NCBI RefSeq assembly: GCF_000019185.1
Contig: NC_010334.1
Location: 4,154,001 to 4,218,000, forward strand
DNA: 64,000 bases
Direction: 5' to 3'
DNA from: Shewanella halifaxensis HAW-EB4
GTDB taxonomy: Bacteria > Pseudomonadota > Gammaproteobacteria > Enterobacterales > Shewanellaceae
The notes under the pieces are model-generated. The model saw nothing but the letters and a program-made list of their open reading frames with translations. It was not told the DNA's origin and searched no databases. The first letter of the stretch is position 1. Each line of letters opens with the position of its first letter. Both the position numbers and the translations under genes were made by a program. Of this stretch, positions 1 through 8,585 are shown one piece after another.

Positions 1-58
1 ATCTGGCCCAGTACTTTAGCTAAGCGCTTTTATTGTTAGCTTTAATCAACTTTAAGCG

Positions 59-964
59 CTACTCCCACATAGTCTTATACTCATGACTAAAGAAGTGGTT
101 CTTTAAGCTATCGATTACGTTTTCTAGCACAGGTCCTGAACCATGACTTCTCGACACTAAGCAGCCAACCGTAGTTAACCAGCCATTGTATTCATGTGCC
201 ACAGGCAAAGCGACAATCTCACCTCGTTCAATATTCGATTTTACCAACCATTCAGGCACGACAGCCCAACCCACGCCTTTTTCGACTAAGGTGACTAAGT
301 TTTGGTGTGTGTTGGTATACCAAACCATAGTGCTAATGGCGTAACTGAACCAAAGTTCTTTTTGTTTCGCACTGCGATGGACACATTGGCGATAAGACTT
401 TAAATCTGAGTCCTGAACCACAGGTAACTGTGCTAACTCATGCTTTGAAGAAGCAATGGTTAGAAAACGAGCTTGGCCAAGAATAAAAAAGTCCATATCG
501 ACCTTAAGCTCACCGTCGGCATAGATGATCCCTATCTGAGCTTTCCCTTTACGCACTAACTCTTCGACATCAAAGGTAGATGCCGCGATGATTTCAAAAT
601 GCGTAATAGGAAACTTTTCGGCTAAGGGGACAAGGATCCCTAACAAGTCATCGTTTATTAAACTTTCATCCACCGCAATAATTAATTCATGCTCAGATGC
701 TTTCGCTAATGATTCAATTTTTTGTTCAAAATATTGCTGTTGATGCAATATCGACTGGGCTATCGGCAGCAATGCTTTACCGTTATCGGTCAATATTGGC
801 GTATTTTTATCACGATTAAACAGCTCTTGATTGATCGTAATTTCAAGGTTGGCAATCGCCTGACTAACACCAGACTGTGCTCGCTTTAATTTTCGCGCGG
901 CAGCAGAAAAAGAGCCGGTTTCACATACCGTGACAAAGATTTTCAACTGTTCAAAACTATACAT
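59..964 (-). CDS. LysR-family transcriptional regulator
   Basis: The N-terminal helix-turn-helix (SFEQLKIFVTVCETGSFSAA, about residues 3-60) is the LysR signature, and the remainder (about 90-300) has the periplasmic-binding-protein-like effector domain. Length of about 301 residues is normal for the family. I chose the ATG at 964, directly before YSFEQLKIF; ATG codons at 970 and 994 are also in frame. It is divergent from a PACE efflux gene, the same arrangement as aceR/aceI in Acinetobacter, where the LysR protein activates the transporter in response to its substrate. By analogy it probably controls its neighbour; the inducer is unknown. Confidence 0.9.
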   Translation of the reverse strand: MYSFEQLKIFVTVCETGSFSAAARKLKRAQSGVSQAIANLEITINQELFNRDKNTPILTDNGKALLPIAQSILHQQQYFEQKIESLAKASEHELIIAVDESLINDDLLGILVPLAEKFPITHFEIIAASTFDVEELVRKGKAQIGIIYADGELKVDMDFFILGQARFLTIASSKHELAQLPVVQDSDLKSYRQCVHRSAKQKELWFSYAISTMVWYTNTHQNLVTLVEKGVGWAVVPEWLVKSNIERGEIVALPVAHEYNGWLTTVGCLVSRSHGSGPVLENVIDSLKNHFFSHEYKTMWE

Positions 965-1115
965 GCTCATCACCCAAGGGACTCCGTCATTCACAGCCTA
1001 TCACTAACTGTGATAGCTGTTAACTTTCACTTCTTCTTATTCCTGCAATAATCGGCGCCACTTAAAAGCTGTTAGCGCTTTGAATTATGTAATGAATCGA
1101 TTTATTGGAGTCTTA

Positions 1116-1541
1116 ATGAGTATATTAGAGCGAGTGTTTCATTCAGTGTTGTTTGAAATATTAGCAGTCACATTTTCAATTATTGGCTTAGCCATTTTTA
1201 CCGATTTTGAAGTCAAATCACTATCAGGAATGATGATAGTTGTTGCTACCATCGCCATGATTTGGAACTTTATCTTCAACTGGAGCTTCGATCGTATTGT
1301 CACTGGCGATAAAGAAAAGCGTCCGCTAAAAATGCGCGTGCTACATGTCACTTTATTTGAAGTGGGGTTACTCTTTTTTACGGTACCGGTTATGGCATAC
1401 ATTTTAAAAATAGGTATTCTAGAAGCCCTCATAATGGACTTAGGCGTGACCGTATTCATCACCATTTACGCTTTCATGTATAACCTCATCTACGACCACA
1501 CAAGAGCCTTTATCGTCCGCAATCGGACACTTGCTTACTAA
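1116..1541 (+). CDS. PACE-family proton-coupled multidrug efflux transporter
   Basis: A 141-residue inner membrane protein made of two tandem BTP (bacterial transmembrane pair) units: ERVFHSVLFEILAVTFS near the start and RVLHVTLFEVGLLFFTVPVM in the second half, four predicted membrane helices in all. The conserved acidic residue of helix 1 (Glu in HSVLFEIL) and its counterpart in LFEVGLLF are present. The family, typified by AceI, exports biocides such as chlorhexidine and possibly short diamines. The ATG at 1116 has a GGAG five bases upstream; an ATG at 1092 and a TTG at 1080 are possible but lack one. It is divergent from a LysR gene, a likely regulator. Confidence 0.88.
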   Translation: MSILERVFHSVLFEILAVTFSIIGLAIFTDFEVKSLSGMMIVVATIAMIWNFIFNWSFDRIVTGDKEKRPLKMRVLHVTLFEVGLLFFTVPVMAYILKIGILEALIMDLGVTVFITIYAFMYNLIYDHTRAFIVRNRTLAY

Positions 1542-1607
1542 CGCGAGTAAACCAGAGGGCTATAACGCAACTTAAAACATTTAATTAAGCGTTAAGAGCA
1601 TCCGATA

Positions 1608-1644
1608 GCCATATAGAGCGGAGTTACATCCGCTCTTATATGGC
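1608..1644 (+). terminator. Hairpin downstream of the PACE gene
   Basis: Long stem GCCATATA-GAGCGGA paired with TCCGCTC-TTATATGGC around a six-base loop. It follows the efflux gene by 66 bases. A clear U-tract is lacking, so it could be a weak terminator or mRNA-stabilising hairpin. Confidence 0.5.
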
Positions 1645-1734
1645 GACACTTTCTTTGCCATTCTCCCCATCTGCGTCGCCAACGTTTACATTGCAAAGGT
1701 GTAATAGTTGATCTACTTCATCAAACCCGCATTT

Positions 1735-1753
1735 GATAATGATTATCATTTCC
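1735..1753 (+). promoter_or_regulatory. Fur box upstream of hutW
   Basis: GATAATGATTATCATTTCC matches the 19-bp Fur consensus GATAATGATAATCATTATC closely. It ends about 31 bases before the hutW start codon, consistent with iron-dependent repression of haem use. Confidence 0.85.
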
Positions 1754-1784
1754 GCATCAACCATTTTTCAAATTGAGAGTAACC

Positions 1785-3197
1785 ATGATCTTAACGCCCA
1801 CCATGACAGGGATTGCTAGTCCAGAACCACTGCAACACGCTTTTAAGGTAAAAAGTGCGCCTCATGCAGGCCGTGGTGGCAGTCGTCCCGTTTTCCTTGA
1901 GCCTGAGCAATGGCAACAATGGTGGCAGCAACCTAGTCAAGCAACTGAACGGGCGTTATATATTCATATTCCTTTTTGTCGTAAGCGCTGCACCTTCTGC
2001 AACTTTTTCGAAAACGGTACCAACCCTGAACGGATTAGCCGCTACATTAAAAATCTCACCGAGCAACTTAAGATTGCGGCCGATACACCGCTAGCACAAA
2101 GCCGACCATTTAATACCGTTTATGTGGGCGGCGGTACTCCTACCGACATCAGTAGCGACGAAGTGAAACAACTGGGTGAAGCGATTCAGCGTTTTCCTCT
2201 GATTGACGATGCTGAAGTCACATTGGAAGGCCGACTCAATGGCTTCGATGATGACAAGTGGCATAACGCTACTGCAAACAGCTTTAATCGTTTCTCTTTT
2301 GGGGTGCAAAGCTTCGATACTCAAGTTCGCCAAGCCGCAGGCCGTTTCGATGATAAAGACTTTCTATTAAATCGATTACAGCAGTTAAGCCAGCATCCAA
2401 GTGGCAGTATCGTCATCGATCTGATCTTTGGTCTCCCCGGTCAAACCATGGATATTTGGCAGCAAGACTTGCAAGCGGTTATTGATAGCGGTGTACATGG
2501 TGTCGATCTGTATCAATTAATTGGTTTAAGTGGCACCCGTATCGAAAACGCCCGAGAAAAAGGTAAAGTATTAGGCACCGCTGCCAGTGAGTTTCAGGCT
2601 GACAGCCAAATGCGGGCCAATATGTATGCTAGTGGCGCCAACTATTTTGAGACACAAAACTGGCAACGCTTATCGAGTTGTCACTGGCGATGCGCCCCAA
2701 GAGAGCGTAGCGTTTACAACAGCCTAGCTAAGAGTGGCATTGAAATATTACCCTTCGGTGCGGGTGCTGGTGGCAGTATTCATGGTCACGGCTGCATGAA
2801 CGGCAGAGATCTTAAGAAATGGCATCTGGCCCATGATGAAACCCTATCGCTATCTAATCCCCTAGTGCGAACAGCTCCGATTCAAGTTCCGGGGATGCTG
2901 ATGAGCCCTAATCCATCGGCCAGCTTAGATGCCATATTTAAGCGAGGCCTTGATAGCGGCGAGTTAAACCTGGCTTTGCTCACCAAAGAGATGGTCGTAC
3001 ACTTAACGCCACTGTTTGTCGAGTGGCAAAAGAATGGTCTTGCAATATTGAGTCAAAATGCACTAAAACTTACGCTTGCGGGACGCTTTTGGAATGTGAA
3101 TATGCAGACAGGGCTATTTCAATATCTTGCTGAAAACCCACTCAATGGAGAGCTAAACGGCTCCGAGATCCAACAACCACAAGGGATAACAAGTTAA
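1785..3197 (+). CDS. hutW: Anaerobic haem-degrading radical SAM enzyme HutW
   Basis: Radical SAM protein of 470 residues related to coproporphyrinogen III dehydrogenase. The cluster motif CRKRCTFC lies near residue 67 and is followed by the SAM-binding VYVGGGTPT. The HutW/ChuW group breaks the porphyrin ring without oxygen and so releases haem iron anaerobically; the C-terminal SSCHWRCAPRERSVYNSL segment is typical of that group. The ATG at 1785 is preferred over the TTG at 1773. The Fur box just upstream fits iron regulation. The usual partners hutX and hutZ are not next to it here. Confidence 0.9.
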   Translation: MILTPTMTGIASPEPLQHAFKVKSAPHAGRGGSRPVFLEPEQWQQWWQQPSQATERALYIHIPFCRKRCTFCNFFENGTNPERISRYIKNLTEQLKIAADTPLAQSRPFNTVYVGGGTPTDISSDEVKQLGEAIQRFPLIDDAEVTLEGRLNGFDDDKWHNATANSFNRFSFGVQSFDTQVRQAAGRFDDKDFLLNRLQQLSQHPSGSIVIDLIFGLPGQTMDIWQQDLQAVIDSGVHGVDLYQLIGLSGTRIENAREKGKVLGTAASEFQADSQMRANMYASGANYFETQNWQRLSSCHWRCAPRERSVYNSLAKSGIEILPFGAGAGGSIHGHGCMNGRDLKKWHLAHDETLSLSNPLVRTAPIQVPGMLMSPNPSASLDAIFKRGLDSGELNLALLTKEMVVHLTPLFVEWQKNGLAILSQNALKLTLAGRFWNVNMQTGLFQYLAENPLNGELNGSEIQQPQGITS

Positions 3198-3209
3198 GCA
3201 CATATTCTG

Positions 3210-3250
3210 AGCGCACTGCACATCTCGCTACAGAGCTGATATAGTGCGCT
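3210..3250 (+). terminator. Possible hairpin after hutW
   Basis: AGCGCACT at 3210 pairs with AGTGCGCT at 3243 around a 25-base loop, followed by TATTCTT. The long loop makes this a weak call. Confidence 0.3.
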
Positions 3251-3277
3251 TATTCTTAGCTAAGCATTCATTCATCT

Positions 3278-3652
3278 ATGGCAGTATCAAGCTCAAAGCA
3301 AGCTAACTCAAAAGCATCAGCCTCAAAACAGTCTATTTCAAGTGAAACCAAAGCTGAAGCAATGAAAGTTGCCAAGGCGACCCAAAAGCCGGGGCAATCC
3401 AAGGAGCACACTAAACTTATCGCCCAAGGGATTGAAAAAGGCATTGCCGAATATAAGAAACTTCAAAAAGGCAAAGCAAGAGAACGGGACAAAGTGCGTA
3501 AACAAGAGGTTAAGGTCAAGGCTCGCGAAGCCAGCGAACATGAACTCGATCACAGTAATATAGAGGACCGCGCAGCCAGCCCGTACCTACCGTGGGGGTT
3601 ACTCACGCTCAGTTGGGTTGGATTTATCGCTTATTTATTTATAGCTAAATAA
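3278..3652 (+). CDS. DUF2956 family protein
   Basis: Small protein of 124 residues. The first 90 residues are highly charged (Lys/Glu/Gln rich, with ATQKPGQSKEHTKLIAQGI characteristic of DUF2956) and probably helical or coiled; the end carries one predicted membrane helix (LPWGLLTLSWVGFIAYLFIA), giving a tail-anchored topology. Function of the family is unknown. It follows hutW by 80 bases with a weak hairpin between, so it may be a separate unit. It is widespread in Shewanella and Vibrio relatives. Confidence 0.85.
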   Translation: MAVSSSKQANSKASASKQSISSETKAEAMKVAKATQKPGQSKEHTKLIAQGIEKGIAEYKKLQKGKARERDKVRKQEVKVKAREASEHELDHSNIEDRAASPYLPWGLLTLSWVGFIAYLFIAK

Positions 3653-3688
3653 ATAAGCTCAACCTCTCACGATATCGCCTCTTAAAGC

Positions 3689-3714
3689 AGCACTAATGAT
3701 TAGCCATTAGTGCT
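3689..3714 (+). terminator. Intrinsic terminator-like hairpin after the DUF2956 gene
   Basis: Perfect 10-bp stem AGCACTAATG / CATTAGTGCT with a six-base loop, followed by ATTCCTTT. The U-tract is interrupted. Confidence 0.6.
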
Positions 3715-3810
3715 ATTCCTTTCGACTTTAACTTAGTATCGACTTATAAATCATTGTTTAGGCGTTACTTAAGCTTAAGTCGGTACTTGTAGTGAAGGTG
3801 ACGTCAAATC

Positions 3811-3850
3811 CATTCATAATTTGTCATAACTTGTCTTATTCTATTCATTG
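3811..3850 (+). promoter_or_regulatory. Putative tandem TorR boxes upstream of torE
   Basis: Four adjacent decamers in exact 10-bp phase: CATTCATAAT, TTGTCATAAC, TTGTCTTATT, CTATTCATTG. They resemble the E. coli tor box consensus CTGTTCATAT, which also occurs as tandem direct repeats before torCAD. They lie about 75-115 bases upstream of torE, so TorR activation of torECAD is the likely role. Confidence 0.65.
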
Positions 3851-3925
3851 TTCCCCCCATCGCTATTCACAATCTATAACTATACTTAGACAATCAAAAA
3901 ATATGGATAGCTGGAGCACACGGTC

Positions 3926-4096
3926 ATGACTGAGCAATCTACCCAAAAAAATAAAGTTAACACCAAGAGAGATGAAATAAGAGCACTCTGCTTTATCATC
4001 TTCCTTCTATTCCCAGTGCTTAGTGCAACTCTAATCAGCGCATACGGGTTAATCACATGGATATCGCTAACGCTTACTGGCATTCCATCTCACTAA
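3926..4096 (+). CDS. torE: TorE, small membrane protein of the TMAO reductase operon
   Basis: A 56-residue ORF, ATG at 3926 after a GGAG-containing leader. The first 19 residues are hydrophilic and the rest holds one membrane helix (LCFIIFLLFPVLSATLISAYG) ending in WISLTLTGIP, the NapE/TorE family pattern. TorE is the first gene of Shewanella tor operons; its role is not well defined. It sits 40 bases before torC. Confidence 0.85.
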   Translation: MTEQSTQKNKVNTKRDEIRALCFIIFLLFPVLSATLISAYGLITWISLTLTGIPSH

Positions 4097-4136
4097 ACAT
4101 CAACAATTTATTATAATTTATTAAGAGGATGCCGTT

Positions 4137-5315
4137 ATGAGATGGTTACTTAACATCTGGCGTACACTGACCAAGCCCGCTAAATACCTAACTTTAGGCG
4201 CAGTTAGCCTTTCAGCTTTCTTAATGGGGATTATCTTCTGGGGTGGTTTCAATACCGCACTACAAGCAACCAACACTGAAGAGTTCTGTATTAGCTGTCA
4301 TGGTATGGAAAGCATGCCATATCAAGAACTACAGAAAACGGTGCATTGGTCTAACCATTCTGGTGTACGCGCTACCTGCCCCGACTGCCATGTACCACAC
4401 GAATTTGGCCCTAAGATGGCGCGTAAACTTGAAGCATCTCACGACGTCTATGGTTGGTTATTCAATACTATCAATACCCCAGAGAAGTATGATGAAAAAC
4501 GCCTAGAGATGGCGAGCCGAGAGTGGAAGCGTTTCGATCAAAATAAATCTTTGGCTTGTAAAAACTGTCATGACTACAAGTCAATGAAGTGGGATAGCAT
4601 GTCTAAGCTTGCACAAAAGCAGATGAAACGGGCAGCAGAGACGGATCAAAGCTGTATCGATTGCCACAAAGGTATTGCTCACACCCTACCCAATATGGGT
4701 ACGGCTCGAGCACCAGAGCTAATTGCCGAAGTCGGTTTAGGTGTTACCAACCTGAAAGTTGGACAAAGCTACTTCAGCTCATTAACTAAGCCACTATTTT
4801 TAAATGAAAATACAGATGTTGAAGCCGGTACGTTAAACATCGCGACTAAGGTGAAAATCTTAGAAATGAAAGGCAACCGCGCCCAAATAGGTATCGAAGG
4901 TTGGAGAAAGAAAATCGGTGCAGGCCGTGTGATCTACTACGACTTTGGCTTGAATATCCTGTCTGCTCAGCTCACTAAAGACGCTGCGCTAGAAAAAGGT
5001 GTGATTAATACCTTCGAAGAGAAAGAGGATCCGATGACGGGCCTTATATGGCAACGTGTAGAGGCTGACCTTTGGATTGAAGCTGACTACTTACTATCGG
5101 ATCTTCAACCACTATGGGATTACGCTCGTGGTACATATAACACTAGCTGTAGTGTTTGTCACACTCAGCCAGCGCCAGCACATTTCGATGCCAACACTTG
5201 GCCTGGTATGTTCCAAGGCATGATCGCATTCGTCAATATGGATCAAGATACACAAGCTTTGGTACAGAAGTATTTACAAGAGCATTCATCAACTTTCGAT
5301 AAGTCGGCTCATTAA
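4137..5315 (+). CDS. torC: TorC, membrane-anchored pentaheme c-type cytochrome
   Basis: Protein of 392 residues with an N-terminal membrane anchor (about 15-38) and five CXXCH haem motifs: CISCH, CPDCH, CKNCH and CIDCH in the NapC/NirT-like N-terminal half, plus CSVCH near residue 339 in the C-terminal domain that distinguishes TorC from NapC. It oxidises menaquinol in the inner membrane and passes electrons to TorA in the periplasm. AGAGGA precedes the ATG. It lies between torE and torA in one operon; 14 bases separate it from torA. Confidence 0.97.
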   Translation: MRWLLNIWRTLTKPAKYLTLGAVSLSAFLMGIIFWGGFNTALQATNTEEFCISCHGMESMPYQELQKTVHWSNHSGVRATCPDCHVPHEFGPKMARKLEASHDVYGWLFNTINTPEKYDEKRLEMASREWKRFDQNKSLACKNCHDYKSMKWDSMSKLAQKQMKRAAETDQSCIDCHKGIAHTLPNMGTARAPELIAEVGLGVTNLKVGQSYFSSLTKPLFLNENTDVEAGTLNIATKVKILEMKGNRAQIGIEGWRKKIGAGRVIYYDFGLNILSAQLTKDAALEKGVINTFEEKEDPMTGLIWQRVEADLWIEADYLLSDLQPLWDYARGTYNTSCSVCHTQPAPAHFDANTWPGMFQGMIAFVNMDQDTQALVQKYLQEHSSTFDKSAH

Positions 5316-5329
5316 TAGGACATAATGCA

Positions 5330-7828
5330 ATGAACAGAAGAGACTTTCTAAAAGGCTTAGTAGGAACATCTTATGTCATACTTAGCGGATCATCAGTACT
5401 TGCACCTCTCAATGCTTTAGCGGCGTCAGGTGCCGATGCAAGTGACGGCTGGCTAACAACAGGTTCGCACATGGGTGCGTTCAAGATGAAGCGCAAAAAT
5501 GGCGTGATCTCTGAGGTTATTCCATTCGATACTGATATGTATCCAACCGATATGATCAACGGTATTAAAGGCTTAGTGTATAACGAATCTCGTATTCGTT
5601 ACCCAATGGTGCGCTTAGACTATCTATTGAAAGGTCACCAAAGCGACACCACACAACGCGGTGACTTCCGCTTTGTTCGTGTGACTTGGGACAAGGCACT
5701 GGGTTTGTTTAAAGACTCACTCGACCTAATTCAAACAAAATATGGTCCATCTGGCCTGCACGCTGGACAAACAGGTTGGCGTGCAACGGGTCAATTGCAC
5801 TCATGTACTAGCCACATGCAGCGCGCTGTAGCCATGCACGGTAACTTTGTTAAAAAAGTCGGCGACTACTCAACAGGTGCAGGGCAAACAATTTTGCCTT
5901 ACGTCTTAGGTTCTACCGAAGTGTATGCTCAAGGTACCTCTTGGTCGTTAATTCTTGAGCACTCTAAGACCATTATTTTGTGGTCAAATGATCCTTACAA
6001 GAACTTACAGGTCGGCTGGAATGCTGAAACACACGAGTCTTATGCTTACCTTGCTCAGTTAAAAGAGAAGGTTGCTAAAGGTGAGATCCGTGTTATTAGT
6101 ATCGACCCTGTTGTTTCCAAAACTCAGGAATACCTAGGTTGTGAGCATCTGTACATTAACCCACAAACCGACGTGCCATTCATGCTCGCTATTGCTCATG
6201 AAATGGTCGATAAAAACCTACTAGATAATGAGTTTATCGAAGGCTATAGCTTAGGCTTTGACCAATTCCTGCCTTACCTACAAGGTCAAACTGATGGTGT
6301 CGAAAAAACACCTGAATGGGCATCAAAAATCTGTGGTGTTTCACCTGAGATTATCCGTGATCTTGCAAAAGTCATGACCAAAGCCCGCACCCAAATATTG
6401 ATGGGCTGGTGTGTTCAGCGTCAGCAGCATGGTGAGCAGCCATACTGGATGTCAGCGGTACTAGCAACCATGATTGGCCAAATTGGTTTACCAGGCGGCG
6501 GTATTAGCTATGGTCACCATTACTCCGGTATTGGCGTACCCTCTTCTGGAGCAGCGGCGCCAGGTGCGTTCCCACGTAACCTAGACGATGGCCAAAAGCA
6601 GATTTTTGACAGCACTGACTTTAAAGGTGCAAGTAGCGTTATTCCTGTTGCACGTTGGATTGACTCAATCCTCGAGCCAGGCAAGACCATCGATGCTAAT
6701 GGCTCTAAGGTCACCTATCCAGACATTAAGATGATGGTGTTCTCTGGTAACAACCCATGGAACCACCACCAAGATCGTAACCGCATGAAAGAAGCTTTCT
6801 TCAAGCTTGAGTGCATTGTGTCTATCGATATGAACTGGACTGCGGCTTGTCGCTTCTCTGATATCGTACTGCCTGCTTGTACGACGTTCGAACGAAACGA
6901 TATCGACGTCTACGGCTCTTATGCTAACCGTGGATTATTAGCCATGCAGAAAATGGTTGAGCCACTTTACGAGAGTCTTTCTGATTTCGAGATTTTCACT
7001 CGATTTGCCGCACTTTTAGGCGAAGGCAAAGCGCAAGAGTACACTCGAGGCATGAACGAGCATCAGTGGTTAGAGATGCTGTACAACGATTGTAAAGCGT
7101 CGAATGAGGGTAAGTTTGCAATGCCATCGTTCGAAGAGTTCTGGAAAGCTGGCTATGTGAACTTCGGTGAAGGTAAGCCTTGGACACGCCATGCAGCATT
7201 TAGAGACGATCCTGAGATTAACCCATTGGGTACGCCATCGGGCTTGATTGAGATCTTCAGCCGTAAGATTGCCCACTATGAGTACGATGACTGCCCTGGC
7301 CACCCAACATGGATGGAAAAAGTTGAGCGTAGTCATGGCGGTCCTGGTTCTAAGAAACACCCAATTTGGTTACAGTCTTGCCACCCGGACAAACGCCTAC
7401 ATTCACAGATGTGTGAGTCTACAGAGTTCCGTGAAACCTACACAGTCAAAGGGCGTGAGCCTGTGTACTTAAACCCAGAAGATGCCAAGAAACGCGGCAT
7501 TAAATCTGGCGATATAGTGCGTGTATTTAACGACCGTGGTCAACTGATTGCCGGTGCCGTCGTATCGGATAAATTCCCAGAGGGCGTTATCCGTATTCAA
7601 GAGGGTGCTTGGTATGGTCCTGTTGGTAAAGATGGTAGCAAAGTCGGTGGTAATGAAATTGGTGCCCTAGATAGTTATGGCGATCCAAATACTCTAACGC
7701 TAGATATCGGTACCTCTAAGCTTGCACAAGCTTGTTCTGCTTATACTTGCCTTGTTGACTACGAAAAGTATCAAGGTAAAGTACCGACAGTCAGTTCATT
7801 TAGCGGTCCGATTGAGATAGCACTATGA
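5330..7828 (+). CDS. torA: TorA, periplasmic trimethylamine-N-oxide reductase
   Basis: Molybdopterin-guanine-dinucleotide enzyme of 832 residues that reduces TMAO to trimethylamine as terminal electron acceptor. It begins with a twin-arginine signal (NRRDFLKGLVG) ending near ALAA at residue 32, so the folded holoenzyme is exported by Tat. The DMSO/TMAO reductase pattern GDYSTGAGQ near residue 185 contains the Ser that ligates molybdenum in the family. Length and order match known Shewanella TorA. The stop codon overlaps torD by four bases, implying coupled translation with its chaperone. Confidence 0.97.
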   Translation: MNRRDFLKGLVGTSYVILSGSSVLAPLNALAASGADASDGWLTTGSHMGAFKMKRKNGVISEVIPFDTDMYPTDMINGIKGLVYNESRIRYPMVRLDYLLKGHQSDTTQRGDFRFVRVTWDKALGLFKDSLDLIQTKYGPSGLHAGQTGWRATGQLHSCTSHMQRAVAMHGNFVKKVGDYSTGAGQTILPYVLGSTEVYAQGTSWSLILEHSKTIILWSNDPYKNLQVGWNAETHESYAYLAQLKEKVAKGEIRVISIDPVVSKTQEYLGCEHLYINPQTDVPFMLAIAHEMVDKNLLDNEFIEGYSLGFDQFLPYLQGQTDGVEKTPEWASKICGVSPEIIRDLAKVMTKARTQILMGWCVQRQQHGEQPYWMSAVLATMIGQIGLPGGGISYGHHYSGIGVPSSGAAAPGAFPRNLDDGQKQIFDSTDFKGASSVIPVARWIDSILEPGKTIDANGSKVTYPDIKMMVFSGNNPWNHHQDRNRMKEAFFKLECIVSIDMNWTAACRFSDIVLPACTTFERNDIDVYGSYANRGLLAMQKMVEPLYESLSDFEIFTRFAALLGEGKAQEYTRGMNEHQWLEMLYNDCKASNEGKFAMPSFEEFWKAGYVNFGEGKPWTRHAAFRDDPEINPLGTPSGLIEIFSRKIAHYEYDDCPGHPTWMEKVERSHGGPGSKKHPIWLQSCHPDKRLHSQMCESTEFRETYTVKGREPVYLNPEDAKKRGIKSGDIVRVFNDRGQLIAGAVVSDKFPEGVIRIQEGAWYGPVGKDGSKVGGNEIGALDSYGDPNTLTLDIGTSKLAQACSAYTCLVDYEKYQGKVPTVSSFSGPIEIAL

Positions 7829-8490
7829 GTACAGATGCAGTAAACACTGAGTCAGTAGAGATTAACCCGGTCGATCAGGTTAGAAGCACTATTTATCAAT
7901 TACTTTCGTCACTATTTGCCAAAGAAATTGATCATAAGACACTGCATGATTTAACCAGCGAGCAAGCCAAGCATTTTTGGGCGCAGCTGAGCAGTGAAGC
8001 CGCTTTTAAGGCTGATGTCGATATCTTGGTTGCCGAACTCGCCAAGCTTAATAGCGACAAGGCCTTACTGGAACTCGCCGCCGATTACTGCGGTCTGTTC
8101 TTGGTCGGCACTAAATACAGTGCATCGCCCTATGCCAGCTTGTATCTCGATAGCAAGCCAACTGCAAAAGGTGAGGAGCCGTTACTCTTTGGTGAACAAC
8201 ATCAGCAGATGACCCAGTTTTTAAAACAGAGTCAACTGCAGGTACAGAGTGAGTTTCCAGAGCCTGCCGATCACCTTGCAGTGATCTTGGCTTATGTCGC
8301 TCATCTTTGTATCCATAACAATGATGCTGAGCAACTCAGCTTCATTGAAGCAAACTTAGCTAACTGGTTAAACAACTTCGTGGCGAAAGTTACCGAGGTA
8401 GATAGCGGTAACTTCTATCAAGCTTTGGCAAGACTCACCCATGCTTGGGTTAAGTCAGATGTTGAGTGGTTAGCGTCAGAGTTAAGCTAA
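7825..8490 (+). CDS. torD: TorD, TorA-specific maturation chaperone
   Basis: All-helical protein of 221 residues of the TorD/DmsD family, with the family motif YASLYLD (about residue 106) and EPADHLAVILAYVAHLC. It binds the TorA twin-arginine leader and apoenzyme, holding it for cofactor insertion before export. ATGA overlap with torA shows translational coupling. An intrinsic terminator follows, so torECAD ends here. Confidence 0.95.
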   Translation: MSTDAVNTESVEINPVDQVRSTIYQLLSSLFAKEIDHKTLHDLTSEQAKHFWAQLSSEAAFKADVDILVAELAKLNSDKALLELAADYCGLFLVGTKYSASPYASLYLDSKPTAKGEEPLLFGEQHQQMTQFLKQSQLQVQSEFPEPADHLAVILAYVAHLCIHNNDAEQLSFIEANLANWLNNFVAKVTEVDSGNFYQALARLTHAWVKSDVEWLASELS

Positions 8491-8508
8491 CAGACAAATT
8501 ACTCGTTT

Positions 8509-8549
8509 AAAAAAGCGTGAGTGAACTTTAAGTTCTCTCACGCTTTTTT
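8509..8549. terminator. Bidirectional intrinsic terminator between torD and torS
   Basis: Perfect inverted repeat AAAAAAGCGTGAG (8509-8521) with CTCACGCTTTTTT (8537-8549), giving a U-tract on either strand. It lies between the convergent torD and torS genes and can serve both. Confidence 0.92.
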
Positions 8550-8585
8550 ATGTCTGCTTCTATTATCTAAGAGGCTGTTTATACC

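Noticed and set aside
1139..1465. Minus-strand ORF opposite the PACE gene
   Set aside because: Shadow of a well-supported membrane protein gene; no family resemblance.
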